From positions 1 to 28,439 of the IMG/VR virus record IMGVR_UViG_3300017788_000128: 28,439 bases of DNA. One strand, given 5' to 3'. Positions 1 to 8,458 of the stretch are shown piece after piece. Position 1 is the first letter of the stretch; each line of letters starts with the position of its first letter. The notes under the pieces were generated by a model. That model saw only the letters and a list, made by a program, of their open reading frames with translations. It searched no databases and had not been told where the DNA came from. The position numbers were made by a program, and so were the translations under genes. This DNA is from a virus.

Positions 1-164
1 ATAATTACATTTTCACCAAAATTAGGTGTTGGTATGCATCCCAATGCATATCTTTCTGTAATAATTCCATTAGGTCCACTAATTATTGTTCCTATACCGC
101 CAACTGCTATAGCACCGTCACCACTGTGTTGATGATTTACTGTTGGTTGTCCTGGATATGACAT
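1..164 (-). CDS. Partial protein with capsid-like N-terminal leader
   Basis: The gene starts with ATG at 164 and runs off the left edge, so only 54 N-terminal residues are visible. The start has a good ribosome binding site (AGGAG, about 6 nt upstream). The product begins MSYPGQPTVNHQHSGDGAIA, which closely matches YPGAPTVAHQHAGDGAFA near the start of the major capsid protein encoded just upstream. The likeness continues to a TPNFG motif in both (residues 46-50 here). The shared segment could be a prohead-protease-cleaved leader or a capsid-targeting signal, and the gene may encode a second capsid, decoration or head-fibre protein. It follows the capsid gene across a hairpin at 184-211. The function of the rest cannot be judged. 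Confidence 0.8.
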   Translation of the reverse strand, partial: MSYPGQPTVNHQHSGDGAIAVGGIGTIISGPNGIITERYALGCIPTPNFGENVI

Positions 165-183
165 TTGTTCTCCTAATGTGATA

Positions 184-211
184 AAGGAGGACAGTTTTAC
201 CTGCCCTCCTT
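184..211 (-). terminator. Hairpin after the capsid gene
   Basis: An 11-bp stem (one G-U wobble) with a 6-nt loop lies between the capsid stop codon and the next start. On the minus strand the arms are AAGGAGGGCAG and CTGTCCTCCTT. There is no clean U-tract after it, so it may be a partial terminator or an mRNA-stabilising hairpin that lowers expression of the following gene relative to the abundant capsid protein. Confidence 0.55.
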
Positions 212-230
212 ATCGGTTAGTTTTTACAAA

Positions 231-1370
231 CTATGCGGTTGGATCAACGGCTGCATCTGCGTAAGCAACTGCATCCTGCTCTTCCCATTGTAAGCCAAAA
301 CGAACGAATACTGTGTACTCGATTGTATCTTTCTTTGGCTTGTACTCACGGTTTACGGTAATATCTCTCTGGAAACCCCATACACGGTTAGCAGGGAATG
401 TCAAATCGACATAATCTGCTGGGTAGTAAGGAACTTCCATAACATCAATTCCAAGAACACGAGTTGTACGTGCTCCACCGAATGTCTGTCCAACACCATC
501 TAGGTATTGCTGACGATTGCGCTCTGTACCAGCAGCACGAGGTGCAAACGCTTCAGCAATTGCATCAGCGAGTGTACCGTTGTTTCTAACAATTCCCTGG
601 AAAGCATCTGTACCAGCATAGAACTTTAGGTTCTGCTTGATAGCACGATACTTACGTGGCATTGCAAGAATGATGTCCTGCATGACCTCTGTTGTCCAGT
701 TGTCATCAGTAACAGTGACGAGTGCCTCATGAGCATCTCCATCATTTTGTACTTTGTAAACAAAGCCTTCCATGATTGAGAGGAATGATGCAGTTGTACC
801 ATCACCATTAATGGCTAGGTCTTCGATATCGTTAGCAAATGCATTGGTCATCAAGCGAACTAGATGATCTTCCAACGCACCTCCTTCAATATTGTCTTCA
901 AGTGATTCTGTAGATACTTCCCAATCAAGACGAATCTTTTTGGTTGTTAACTCTACCTTAGTGAATGTAGCACCTGTGTTTGTATAATCGTTGCTTGCTT
1001 GTGCAGCAGCACGAATAACACGCTCACCAACGTTAACCTTCTCGATTTCCATGGTGTTTGCTCGCATTGTAACTCTACGACCATCTTTGGCGAGAACTGT
1101 TGCATCCCACACGTAGTCGATGAAGCGGCGAGCCTGCTCTGGCAGAAGAATACCACCTGGTGTACCAGTTGGACTTACTGCGTTCGGGCCGTTTGTCACA
1201 CCAAAGTTTGGTGTAGCAATGTTACCCAGTTGAGCGCCAACATCAGATGTGGTTGGACTGGTTGCTGTTGCACCGCCAATGTCACCTGAAGCGAAAGCAC
1301 CATCACCTGCGTGTTGATGCGCTACGGTTGGAGCACCTGGATAATTTTTTACGATTTCTTGTTCCGACAT
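231..1370 (-). CDS. Major capsid protein, HK97 fold
   Basis: This protein forms the icosahedral shell. It is 379 residues from the preferred ATG at 1370. A GTG at 1379 is in frame but overlaps the Shine-Dalgarno AGGAGG (1379-1384), whereas the ATG lies 8 nt behind it. The sequence looks like the Phage_capsid family: a polar, low-complexity N-terminal region (residues about 1-70), then helix-rich and beta-rich segments such as KVELTTKKIRLDWEVSTESL and a closing strand EYTVFVRFGLQWEEQDAVAY. Position supports the call, because portal, protease and scaffold genes precede it. The N-terminal 50 residues (YPGAPTVAHQHAGDGAFA to TPNFG) are shared with the next gene, which is unusual. They correspond in place to the delta region often removed by the prohead protease, but cleavage is not shown. 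Confidence 0.9.
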   Translation of the reverse strand: MSEQEIVKNYPGAPTVAHQHAGDGAFASGDIGGATATSPTTSDVGAQLGNIATPNFGVTNGPNAVSPTGTPGGILLPEQARRFIDYVWDATVLAKDGRRVTMRANTMEIEKVNVGERVIRAAAQASNDYTNTGATFTKVELTTKKIRLDWEVSTESLEDNIEGGALEDHLVRLMTNAFANDIEDLAINGDGTTASFLSIMEGFVYKVQNDGDAHEALVTVTDDNWTTEVMQDIILAMPRKYRAIKQNLKFYAGTDAFQGIVRNNGTLADAIAEAFAPRAAGTERNRQQYLDGVGQTFGGARTTRVLGIDVMEVPYYPADYVDLTFPANRVWGFQRDITVNREYKPKKDTIEYTVFVRFGLQWEEQDAVAYADAAVDPTA

Positions 1371-1397
1371 ATTGTTCACCTCCTAGTGAATATACCT

Positions 1398-1979
1398 TTA
1401 ATTAAATAGGTCGGCTGTTTTGAGGAAACGTCCGCCCCATAGGGATTTTTGAGTTTTCATTTCTGGAAACTCCTGCACGATCTCGCCTAGATCGCCAGAC
1501 TTGCGGAAAGCAGTATCTTTTTCTACAAGATCTACTCGCTTTCCAAACTCATTAAAAGTTCCCTTTACTTGGCTTACCTCATTTGCTACAGACTTTACTT
1601 CGCCTGTAACTGTTTCAAGGGACTTTGTGATTGCTTCAACGTTAGCCTGCATAGACTTAACTGTTTCAGCAAGATTGCTCAAGGCATTAGTAAGAGAGTC
1701 ATTGATTTCAGCAACAGACTTTGCAATCTCTGCTGCACTATCAACTACTGCATCTACTGACTTTTCCGCTGCGATGTCAACAACAGGAGCATCTGCTACT
1801 GGTGCTGAATCTGCCACTGGCTCTGCAACAGGTGCTTCTGCAGAAACTTCTGCTGGAGCATCTACTGGAGCCTCTGCTACAGCATCTGCTGGAGCCTCTG
1901 GAGCAACCTCAACATGTTCAACTACTTCTGCTGCATCTGCAACTGGTGCATCTACAACTTCCATTGTTTCTTCTGTCAT
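1398..1979 (-). CDS. Nested scaffold protein from internal start
   Basis: Inside the protease-scaffold gene, Met248 (ATG at 1979) is preceded by a full Shine-Dalgarno AAAGGAGG at 8 nt. That is stronger than anything at the gene's own start. Initiation here would yield a separate 193-residue protein holding only the acidic Ala/Pro-rich linker, the coiled coil and the C terminus. This is the arrangement known from lambda C/Nu3, where the scaffold is made in excess from an internal in-frame start. The sequence shows the site directly; that it is used is inference. The alternative is that the SD-like stretch simply encodes KEE residues by chance. Confidence 0.65.
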   Translation of the reverse strand: MTEETMEVVDAPVADAAEVVEHVEVAPEAPADAVAEAPVDAPAEVSAEAPVAEPVADSAPVADAPVVDIAAEKSVDAVVDSAAEIAKSVAEINDSLTNALSNLAETVKSMQANVEAITKSLETVTGEVKSVANEVSQVKGTFNEFGKRVDLVEKDTAFRKSGDLGEIVQEFPEMKTQKSLWGGRFLKTADLFN

Positions 1980-2720
1980 AGGATTTTCCTCCTTTGTAAT
2001 CTTAATTGTCCTAATGCCTTTTGCACTATCAACTAAGAACTTTACTGTTGTGATATCTTCTTGATCTTCAACAAAGCCAATGTTTTTCATTGAATCATTG
2101 CAAGAAGGACAACTCTCATCAGAATCTTTTGAAAGTCTTACGATATCATCTGTTTTGCACCAATAAACTGTATCAACAACTGCCTTTGCTAAATACCCGC
2201 CAAGTTGTCCCTTTTCAATAGAGATAACATTAGCAAATTGATTTGCTGGGTTGTCAACAAGCGATAATTCATGCAAGTCGTACTCTTTAATTATACGCAC
2301 TGATTTATCAATTTTTTCATCATACATGTCATCAGACTTTGTAATATTTCCACCAATTGAAAAACCAGTTAAAGTTCCATCAAGGACTTTCTCCCAAGTA
2401 TCCTGGGCACCTTTTGAAACATAAGCAGAAACATAGACTCCGCTATAAAACTTTTTTACCTGTGGATCAAAATAGCGATCCTCTTTAAAAGAAACAACCT
2501 TGCCTACAGCACTGGGTTGATGCATCTCACGAAGGTTGCCACGGAATTTCTTAAATGCGTCTATACTTGCTTCTGTCGTAACGATATCGCCTTGCTTATC
2601 TACGTTATCTAGAGTAGCAAAGCCAGAAACAATACGACGTTCTTGATCTACTTTACCAATGGGCATTGAAAAGCGAACATTGTCGCCATCAGTAACCCAG
2701 TGTGCTTTATTTATAGTCAT
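1398..2720 (-). CDS. XkdF-type prohead protease fused to scaffold
   Basis: The product has 440 residues. The first 170 resemble the phage serine protease family of PBSX XkdF (Peptidase_S78_2). REMHQPSAVGKV carries a likely catalytic His67, LTGFSIGG the likely nucleophile Ser121, and LHELSLVDNPANQ is the conserved closing motif. Residues 188-207 hold three cysteines (C188, C204, C207) in a zinc-ribbon-like stretch missing one ligand. Residues about 255-325 are an Ala/Val/Pro/Glu repeat linker, and 325-405 look like a coiled coil, as expected of a scaffold. The end (MKTQKSLWGGRFLKTADLFN) may bind capsid subunits. The start codon has no Shine-Dalgarno but sits 9 nt behind TGCTATAAT, so the mRNA is probably leaderless. 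A second in-frame start at 1979 lies inside. Confidence 0.9.
   Translation of the reverse strand: MTINKAHWVTDGDNVRFSMPIGKVDQERRIVSGFATLDNVDKQGDIVTTEASIDAFKKFRGNLREMHQPSAVGKVVSFKEDRYFDPQVKKFYSGVYVSAYVSKGAQDTWEKVLDGTLTGFSIGGNITKSDDMYDEKIDKSVRIIKEYDLHELSLVDNPANQFANVISIEKGQLGGYLAKAVVDTVYWCKTDDIVRLSKDSDESCPSCNDSMKNIGFVEDQEDITTVKFLVDSAKGIRTIKITKEENPMTEETMEVVDAPVADAAEVVEHVEVAPEAPADAVAEAPVDAPAEVSAEAPVAEPVADSAPVADAPVVDIAAEKSVDAVVDSAAEIAKSVAEINDSLTNALSNLAETVKSMQANVEAITKSLETVTGEVKSVANEVSQVKGTFNEFGKRVDLVEKDTAFRKSGDLGEIVQEFPEMKTQKSLWGGRFLKTADLFN
1988..1995 (-). promoter_or_regulatory. Internal Shine-Dalgarno for nested scaffold
   Basis: AAAGGAGG on the minus strand lies within the coding region and 8 nt before the in-frame ATG at 1979. 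The spacing is ideal and the match to the anti-SD sequence is long. Confidence 0.65.
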
Positions 2721-2729
2721 GGCAGTATT

Positions 2730-2753
2730 ATTATAGCATTAGTTTATAATGCT
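2730..2753 (-). promoter_or_regulatory. Extended -10 with overlapping dyad
   Basis: TGCTATAAT (2730-2738) ends 9 nt before the protease ATG at 2720. Its 5' part is the 3' arm of a perfect inverted repeat, AGCATTA-5 nt-TAATGCT (2735-2753), located between the portal stop and the -10. No convincing -35 is seen. Confidence 0.55.
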
Positions 2754-2760
2754 TTCTCAA

Positions 2761-4416
2761 CTATTGAGACGATCTGCCTTCACCTTGTGCATTTCTTCCA
2801 GATATGGTTGTAGGAGAATCTGATTCATTATTTGCTCTTTCAGCATCTCTTTCTCTGTTACCCGCCAAGTTTGCTCTGGCATCTGTGGCTTGTCTAGCAC
2901 TCATTGTAAATGGGTCATCTCCGTCTGGACGCTGTGACATGTTTAGTATTTCACGTGCCTCATTTGGAGTAATAACCTGAGTCTTGACATACCGCTCAAT
3001 AATCTGAGATTGGGCAATTTCATCTGTAAGTGTAAGTTCATTAAACTTAAGATCAAGAATGTCAGTCTTTTCCTTAACTATCTTATTTACGATCTTCTCT
3101 AAATGACGCTGGGCTGGACGAGAAACCTGCTCTTTAAATGTTCTATCCTGTGCAAGGGCAGCAGCGATAGCAGCAGAGTCAGATCCGCCAAGTTTTGAAA
3201 TAGGAACTTGATGAGCAACCAAAATATCATCACGATTCTGTTTACGATATTTTTCAAATGAACCTTCTTGAACACCATTTTCAATAGGTTGCATACTAAA
3301 CTCAACCTTATTTCCATCTGTATCTCCAGGAAGTGGGATATATAGTGTTCTGTGATTTTGTCCTTTTAGACCTGTTTGCATAAAGCGGAACATCTTGTCT
3401 TCAGCATCAGCAGATAGTTTTGCACCCTTTACTGTGATGATATATCTTGGTACCGCTTTGTTTTGGAAATAATCAATATTATACTGAGCAGCAAGAGAGT
3501 CTCCAATAAGAGAAGAAACGGCAGATAAAATATCTGGAACCCCGTAAAATGTATTTAAAGGAGAGTATTGTTTAAGATGTAAAATTTCGTTTGGTCTTTG
3601 GTCTGCAGTAAGAGGATTTGTATTTTTTGCACCAAAGTTTCTAAAGTACACTAACTTCTGACCAATGATTTGTACAAAGCCATCACGCAAACGACGGACA
3701 CGAACTGTGGTTGCTGGAATGTGTCCAACATAACCAATCTCTCCAGTTACGGTACGGCCAATCTCAAGGAAGCCATTTCCTGTAGCCTGAACATCTGTAT
3801 AGAACTTTTCCATTGTTTGCTGGAAGGTATCCTCATCATTTAAAGATTCTAGCCAGTCACGAACCTCTAGTTTCATACGCTCTACACGACGACGAGCACG
3901 ATCAACGGCATCATCATCATCGTTCATTTCAAACCTTAACATTGTTCTATCTGTTAATTCAAATTTATAACCAAGACCTACAACATTTTCTACCTTTGCA
4001 TCAATAGCAGCATGATTAGCAAAAGAAGTATCATAATAACTTGCTAGTTCATAAAGGTTATATGGTGGTGTAATTACATCAAATAAGCCATAGCCATTTT
4101 GATATACCGTTCCAGGATTAATCTGTTTTGACTGTGCCCCGTCTTTTCCAGAAGGAAAGGCGTTTGCATCATTTAAATATGCAGGAGTTGTAGCAATTGC
4201 AGGATAACGAGGATTGTAAGTCTCTGGAGCCATAGAATACTTGGAAACTGTTCTGCTAGTTCTGCGCTTGAAATTAGTATCTATGCCAGACAGATCTTTA
4301 AGTTGGTCCCATGATTTTAAGAAAGGATCACTCTCAAGAAACTGATTGTTTCCTGTATCTTCTGTGTTTAGACTTGCTTGAATATATTCAAATTCTCTAT
4401 CCATTTTCGTATGCAT
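2761..4416 (-). CDS. Portal protein
   Basis: This is the dodecameric portal ring through which DNA enters the capsid and to which the tail attaches. The product is 551 residues, within the usual range for HK97/PBSX-type portals. Typical segments are TPPYNLYELASYYDTSFANH (about residues 115-135), an acidic and basic helical region, then EILHLKQYSPLNTFYGVPDI, the clip and stem region around ISAVSSLIGDSLAAQYN, and VAHQVPISKLGG. The C-terminal 50 residues are polar and disordered. It overlaps the end of the upstream gene by 20 nt. An alternative ATG at 4404 (MDREFEYIQ) is equally plausible, since neither start has a well-spaced ribosome binding site. It lies directly upstream of the protease gene, the normal order. 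Confidence 0.9.
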   Translation of the reverse strand: MHTKMDREFEYIQASLNTEDTGNNQFLESDPFLKSWDQLKDLSGIDTNFKRRTSRTVSKYSMAPETYNPRYPAIATTPAYLNDANAFPSGKDGAQSKQINPGTVYQNGYGLFDVITPPYNLYELASYYDTSFANHAAIDAKVENVVGLGYKFELTDRTMLRFEMNDDDDAVDRARRRVERMKLEVRDWLESLNDEDTFQQTMEKFYTDVQATGNGFLEIGRTVTGEIGYVGHIPATTVRVRRLRDGFVQIIGQKLVYFRNFGAKNTNPLTADQRPNEILHLKQYSPLNTFYGVPDILSAVSSLIGDSLAAQYNIDYFQNKAVPRYIITVKGAKLSADAEDKMFRFMQTGLKGQNHRTLYIPLPGDTDGNKVEFSMQPIENGVQEGSFEKYRKQNRDDILVAHQVPISKLGGSDSAAIAAALAQDRTFKEQVSRPAQRHLEKIVNKIVKEKTDILDLKFNELTLTDEIAQSQIIERYVKTQVITPNEAREILNMSQRPDGDDPFTMSARQATDARANLAGNRERDAERANNESDSPTTISGRNAQGEGRSSQ

Positions 4417-4807
4417 CTCTTCCGTGTGTTTTTAATGTTTTTTGTGCAGCGTCAACAGCGCCTAGATCATTTAGTGAAGGAATAAGTCCTTGATTAAATC
4501 TATCTACCTGCTCGCTATACTCTTCGTCTGTAACCCTGGTTAGACCTGGCACAAATACCGCCTGACCATCACCCTCATCGCCATAGAAAACTGCTGTTTG
4601 TTTTAATTTTGCAATCTGGGCAATATCTCCACGAAGCGACTCAATGTTTAAAACATTGCCATCTCCATCTGTAAACCACTTGCCATTAGCCTTTTTATAA
4701 ACATAAAGACCCCAATTGTAGTCTTTCTCAATCACCTTACGGCGAACATTACTTACAATGGGTTTGCCAGTTTTAGGGTTAATCAATGGATTATTTTTAG
4801 AACTCAT
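4397..4807 (-). CDS. Small protein of unknown function before portal
   Basis: A 136-residue polar protein that I cannot assign to a family. It starts MSSKNNPLINPKTGKPI, contains a central YNWGLYVYKKANGKWFTDGDG segment followed by a helix (IESLRGDIAQIAKLKQ), and ends in a glutamine- and alanine-rich helix. No membrane segment or cysteine motif is visible. Its stop codon overlaps the portal start region, so the two are translationally coupled, which suggests a head-assembly or connector role. The ATG has no Shine-Dalgarno but lies 6 nt behind TGCTATACT, indicating a leaderless transcript that also carries the portal gene. Confidence 0.75.
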   Translation of the reverse strand: MSSKNNPLINPKTGKPIVSNVRRKVIEKDYNWGLYVYKKANGKWFTDGDGNVLNIESLRGDIAQIAKLKQTAVFYGDEGDGQAVFVPGLTRVTDEEYSEQVDRFNQGLIPSLNDLGAVDAAQKTLKTHGRDAYENG

Positions 4808-4813
4808 ACCACA

Positions 4814-4831
4814 AGTATAGCAGATTATACT
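4814..4831 (-). promoter_or_regulatory. Extended -10 for the portal operon
   Basis: TGCTATACT (4814-4822) ends 6 nt before the ATG at 4807. The hexamer is one arm of a dyad, AGTATA-6 nt-TATACT (4814-4831), which overlaps the stop codon of the preceding gene. No -35 is obvious. Confidence 0.55.
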
Positions 4832-7800
4832 GGTGTTGCAACATTGGTTGACCAGATTACCTCTGAATATATGCTTAATTCGTTCGGTTCAATACTAAGT
4901 CCCTCATCATCATCAATAATAATCTTATTTGTTCCAAGATAGGTCTTATATACATCTACTGGATTTACCCCATATAATTCAGATGAGGAAATAATAAGAA
5001 CACCTTCCCAGATAAAATTATTAAGCCAGAATTCCCATTCAAAGTTTGTTATACCGTCAGTTTCTACCCTAAGCCATGGCCTTGTAAGATTACTCTGGAC
5101 CTGCTGAAGATTATTTGCTTGATAATAAGCAATATTATTAAACACCACTGGACCATTAAGATTAATACCACCCAGATATAAATCAAAGTTAAGAGATGTA
5201 GAAAATGCTAGACCAAGAACTCCCCATTCTTTAATTGTTATTACTGGCTCTCTTACTAAAGTACCGTTCCAATAATAGGCAAGACCATTAAAATTTCCAC
5301 CAGTTGCTACGCTTTTTGCAAATACCCTTGCTCTTGACCCATCGCCATCCAAAGCCTCCATAAAAAACTTAATTGTGTCACCCTTATACTCAACTTCAAA
5401 TAACTCTGTTTCTGCTAATGGGAATTTATCTAAATCAGATCTCATCCACATCTGCATTGCGCTTACACGATAGTTATCAGCAATTGTGCTATTAATTGGA
5501 ATAGCAATTCCACGACTTACCTGTGGATCATATTGTCCTCGTATCTCTATGCCAGAAGTTCTATTTAAATATAGATATGGAGTACTGCCCTTGTAAATGC
5601 TAAAAGGATTTTTTGCTTTATAGTCATAGTAAAGACCAGCACGTGTGTATGGGAATAGGTCAACACCAAATCGTGTTCCAACTGGATTAAATGAATTATC
5701 ATTAAACGCCTGAGATGCAAGTTCAAGTCTACGAAGTGTAATTGGCTTTGTTAAAATACCACGGATATTAAACTCAAGGTGATAAACAATTGCTAAATCA
5801 TTAAAGTCAACAGACTTGTTAGGATAAACCAAGGTGTTATCTACTACCTCAAACTTTGTAACATCCCAATACTGATAATCTGAAATGTCTATAACAGATC
5901 CTTCTTTAGGTGGCTCTGTAGTAGTAAAAGCAGACTGTGGTGAGTTGGCACCCTCAGCAACATACTGGAAAGTTAAATAACTTCTAATTGATGCTTCTGT
6001 GGTGTCGTATTCATAAAACTTAAGAGAATTAGACTCCATATCCTCATAGTTGTTCCAACCAGTAAACAGGTAATTGTCTAAATCGTTATATGTTCTCTGA
6101 ACTGGATGACGATATTCTTGAAACAGTTCTTCATAAGTCCAGGACGATGTAGTTTCATCTTCTAACAGTTTTGATGGCTTTGGATATCCAATATTAAACT
6201 GAATAAAGTCTAGATCGTAGTATGATCCACCTTCTTCGTTTGTAACAAATTGAGCAAAATAGGATAGTGGCAAATAATCTTCCCAATACCCCGCAACTCC
6301 AATATCTAAATAATATGTATCATATGCCCCTGTAGGCAAAAGGGTATAACTTGCGGTATGAGCAAGAAGCGCTTTAGCATTTTCTGATTCTGCTGAACCA
6401 GTAGCCAAATAACTATCCAAGATTGCCGTTCCATTTAACTCAAAATGATCTTCAATCTCAGATGCGTTGTACGATGTTGATAATCCTACAGAATAGATCT
6501 TTCCAGTGAACTGATATGTGTCTGTTCCATCTCCACCAACATACATTTTTAATCCATTTTGATTACCAAAGAATGCTGCCACATTGCCGCCAAAATAACT
6601 AGACAGGGCTTGAATCTGAATACCAGCAGCATATTTCTCATCTTCTACAATTATGTCTGTAGTGTATATTTCTTCTTCTGTACCATTAAAAGTTAAAGAA
6701 TAATGAATTTCATCTAAGTCTTTTCTGATGCTAAAAGAGTTTCCAGTTAGTGGGTTATAAATCTTAAATAAAAGTTCTTCTGTTAATAAATCATCTGAAG
6801 AAAATACACCGTAGATGCTATAAATACCGTCATTTATAATATTAAACTGTGGAAAATTAAAATATGGTTGAACAGAAACCCAAGAAGTATTTGGCCTAAA
6901 GGTTATAAAAGTATCATCGTTAACATCTTGAATTGCCTGATTATCATCATAGAGTTCTTGTAGTGTTTTTGTACCAGTACTTATCTGTGGTAAAGAATAG
7001 GTTGGAGTTGTTATAGATGTTTCTGTTGTTACGAGATTATCAAACGTACCCTGGTCCCAACGAGCAAAGTCTGGATAGTTATAGTTTGCAGTGTAATCAG
7101 CAAACGGATAATCAATAAACGCCTGTGTTCCTCCATAAGCAGAGTTAATAGTTTCTGGAGAAAGAACTCCTTGACCATAAACCCAACGACGCTTTGCTAC
7201 CGTTACCGCAACAGAGTACGGATAGATAGCAACACAATCTAACTCAATTGGACTTACTTCTTCATATGCATAAAATCCAAGCCAGTCTTGATCATCGCCG
7301 TATGCGTCTACAATGTTAGGTAAGTCCAAAGTGTCTGTATTGATGCTTAAGCCTATGACCTCTTCTCCATTAATTAGTACGCTAACATTATTTCTAATCA
7401 TTCTAATATGAACCAGCATGGGTCTAAACCATTCGCCAACAAAGTGTGAAGAGAATTGCTTTCCAATAACTAAAGTTAAAAAGCCCCCCTCAATATACAA
7501 ACCATCTGTTGATGCTATAGGACCAAATATTCTTTTGGGGACAAATGTATTTGAGTTTACCCTCATCCAAAACTCAACAGTGTAATCTTTAAACTGACCA
7601 TCTTTATTTAAAAACCCTTTGCCAGGAACGATGAGAGATGGCTCTCCATCATTTTCTCTTAGCCTTGTAATATTTGATGCACCATAAACCATTGGAAGGG
7701 CAGTATTACGAGCCTTTAGATTATTATCATTAATTAAATAATATCCAACCTGTCCACCAAGACCATAGGGGTCTGCAGGAATAGCCTGAGCAGTTGTTAG

Positions 7801-8433
7801 TGGAATGTTTGATGGCAATGAAACTGGAGTAACACCCAAAGAAACGGTATTAAAATCTTCTGACCATTGTCCAAGAGTAAAACCATTTACATAAAATACA
7901 TAATCAGATGTAGTTCCGCCCTGATCATATTGAAACTCTATAACCATTCTTAATTCTGTATCTTCATCTGGTATTTCAAAGGTACCAGAAACAAAACTCC
8001 AAGCCTGAAAAGAATTGGTATTAAAGGTTTGAAGTTTTTCTACAACCTGTGAAGAGGTTGTATCTGTGTACTGGTATCCTATTGATACCGCTGTTAAATA
8101 GGGACTTTCTGAATAAAAGTATGCACCAACACAAAATGTTTTTAGGTATTGATCTATCTCTGTAAAGTTTATAATATTTTGGCTAACACAGACAACGCTT
8201 TCTGAGGTTACCGCTGGAACATCGCCTTCAATTATAGATGTTACGCTATCTGGAAAGGGCTCATTTGAAAAGGAAGAACTTGTTGCTGTACCGTTTGTAA
8301 CTGTCCAAAGACCTAGATCTCTATCTGTTTCATCAATAAGACTAATATAGTCAGCCTGATCATCTAACGCCCATAAAATTGTAGGGTGTTCTGCAAATAT
8401 CTTTTCTGCATATAGGTTAGATGGGGTAGTCAT
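4825..8433 (-). CDS. Large LamG-domain virion protein
   Basis: This is the longest gene here (1202 residues). It starts TTPSNLYAEKIFAEHPTILW followed by ALDD, a pattern I associate with large structural proteins of actinobacterial phages. Residues about 225-405 form a LamG/concanavalin-like jelly roll, with FKDYTVEFWMRVNS, the short-helix strand LVHIRMIRNNVSVLINGE and a closing IELDCVAIYPYSV. A second related segment is seen around residues 1015-1130 (SAMQMWMRSDLDKF, then NIAYYQANN near its end). Residues 1-200 look like another beta-sandwich. Such domains bind carbohydrate, so a role as a tail or capsid-surface adhesin is likely. It sits between the portal operon and ribonucleotide reductase rather than among the fibres. 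The start has a clear Shine-Dalgarno (GGTAGGAG). Confidence 0.75.
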   Translation of the reverse strand: MTTPSNLYAEKIFAEHPTILWALDDQADYISLIDETDRDLGLWTVTNGTATSSSFSNEPFPDSVTSIIEGDVPAVTSESVVCVSQNIINFTEIDQYLKTFCVGAYFYSESPYLTAVSIGYQYTDTTSSQVVEKLQTFNTNSFQAWSFVSGTFEIPDEDTELRMVIEFQYDQGGTTSDYVFYVNGFTLGQWSEDFNTVSLGVTPVSLPSNIPLTTAQAIPADPYGLGGQVGYYLINDNNLKARNTALPMVYGASNITRLRENDGEPSLIVPGKGFLNKDGQFKDYTVEFWMRVNSNTFVPKRIFGPIASTDGLYIEGGFLTLVIGKQFSSHFVGEWFRPMLVHIRMIRNNVSVLINGEEVIGLSINTDTLDLPNIVDAYGDDQDWLGFYAYEEVSPIELDCVAIYPYSVAVTVAKRRWVYGQGVLSPETINSAYGGTQAFIDYPFADYTANYNYPDFARWDQGTFDNLVTTETSITTPTYSLPQISTGTKTLQELYDDNQAIQDVNDDTFITFRPNTSWVSVQPYFNFPQFNIINDGIYSIYGVFSSDDLLTEELLFKIYNPLTGNSFSIRKDLDEIHYSLTFNGTEEEIYTTDIIVEDEKYAAGIQIQALSSYFGGNVAAFFGNQNGLKMYVGGDGTDTYQFTGKIYSVGLSTSYNASEIEDHFELNGTAILDSYLATGSAESENAKALLAHTASYTLLPTGAYDTYYLDIGVAGYWEDYLPLSYFAQFVTNEEGGSYYDLDFIQFNIGYPKPSKLLEDETTSSWTYEELFQEYRHPVQRTYNDLDNYLFTGWNNYEDMESNSLKFYEYDTTEASIRSYLTFQYVAEGANSPQSAFTTTEPPKEGSVIDISDYQYWDVTKFEVVDNTLVYPNKSVDFNDLAIVYHLEFNIRGILTKPITLRRLELASQAFNDNSFNPVGTRFGVDLFPYTRAGLYYDYKAKNPFSIYKGSTPYLYLNRTSGIEIRGQYDPQVSRGIAIPINSTIADNYRVSAMQMWMRSDLDKFPLAETELFEVEYKGDTIKFFMEALDGDGSRARVFAKSVATGGNFNGLAYYWNGTLVREPVITIKEWGVLGLAFSTSLNFDLYLGGINLNGPVVFNNIAYYQANNLQQVQSNLTRPWLRVETDGITNFEWEFWLNNFIWEGVLIISSSELYGVNPVDVYKTYLGTNKIIIDDDEGLSIEPNELSIYSEVIWSTNVATPV

Positions 8434-8448
8434 ATTTCTCCTACCTTT

Positions 8449-8457
8449 ATTATATCA
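8449..8457 (-). promoter_or_regulatory. Extended -10 for the LamG gene
   Basis: TGATATAAT lies 15 nt upstream of the ATG at 8433, directly after the reductase stop codon. Here the leader is long enough to hold the Shine-Dalgarno GGTAGGAG. Confidence 0.5.
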
Positions 8458-8458
8458 G

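Noticed and set aside
1501-2064. Long plus-strand Ser/Thr/Ala frame opposite the protease-scaffold gene
   Set aside because: It mirrors the Ala/Val/Pro repeat linker of the real gene and lacks a start signal; the minus-strand gene has clear family motifs.
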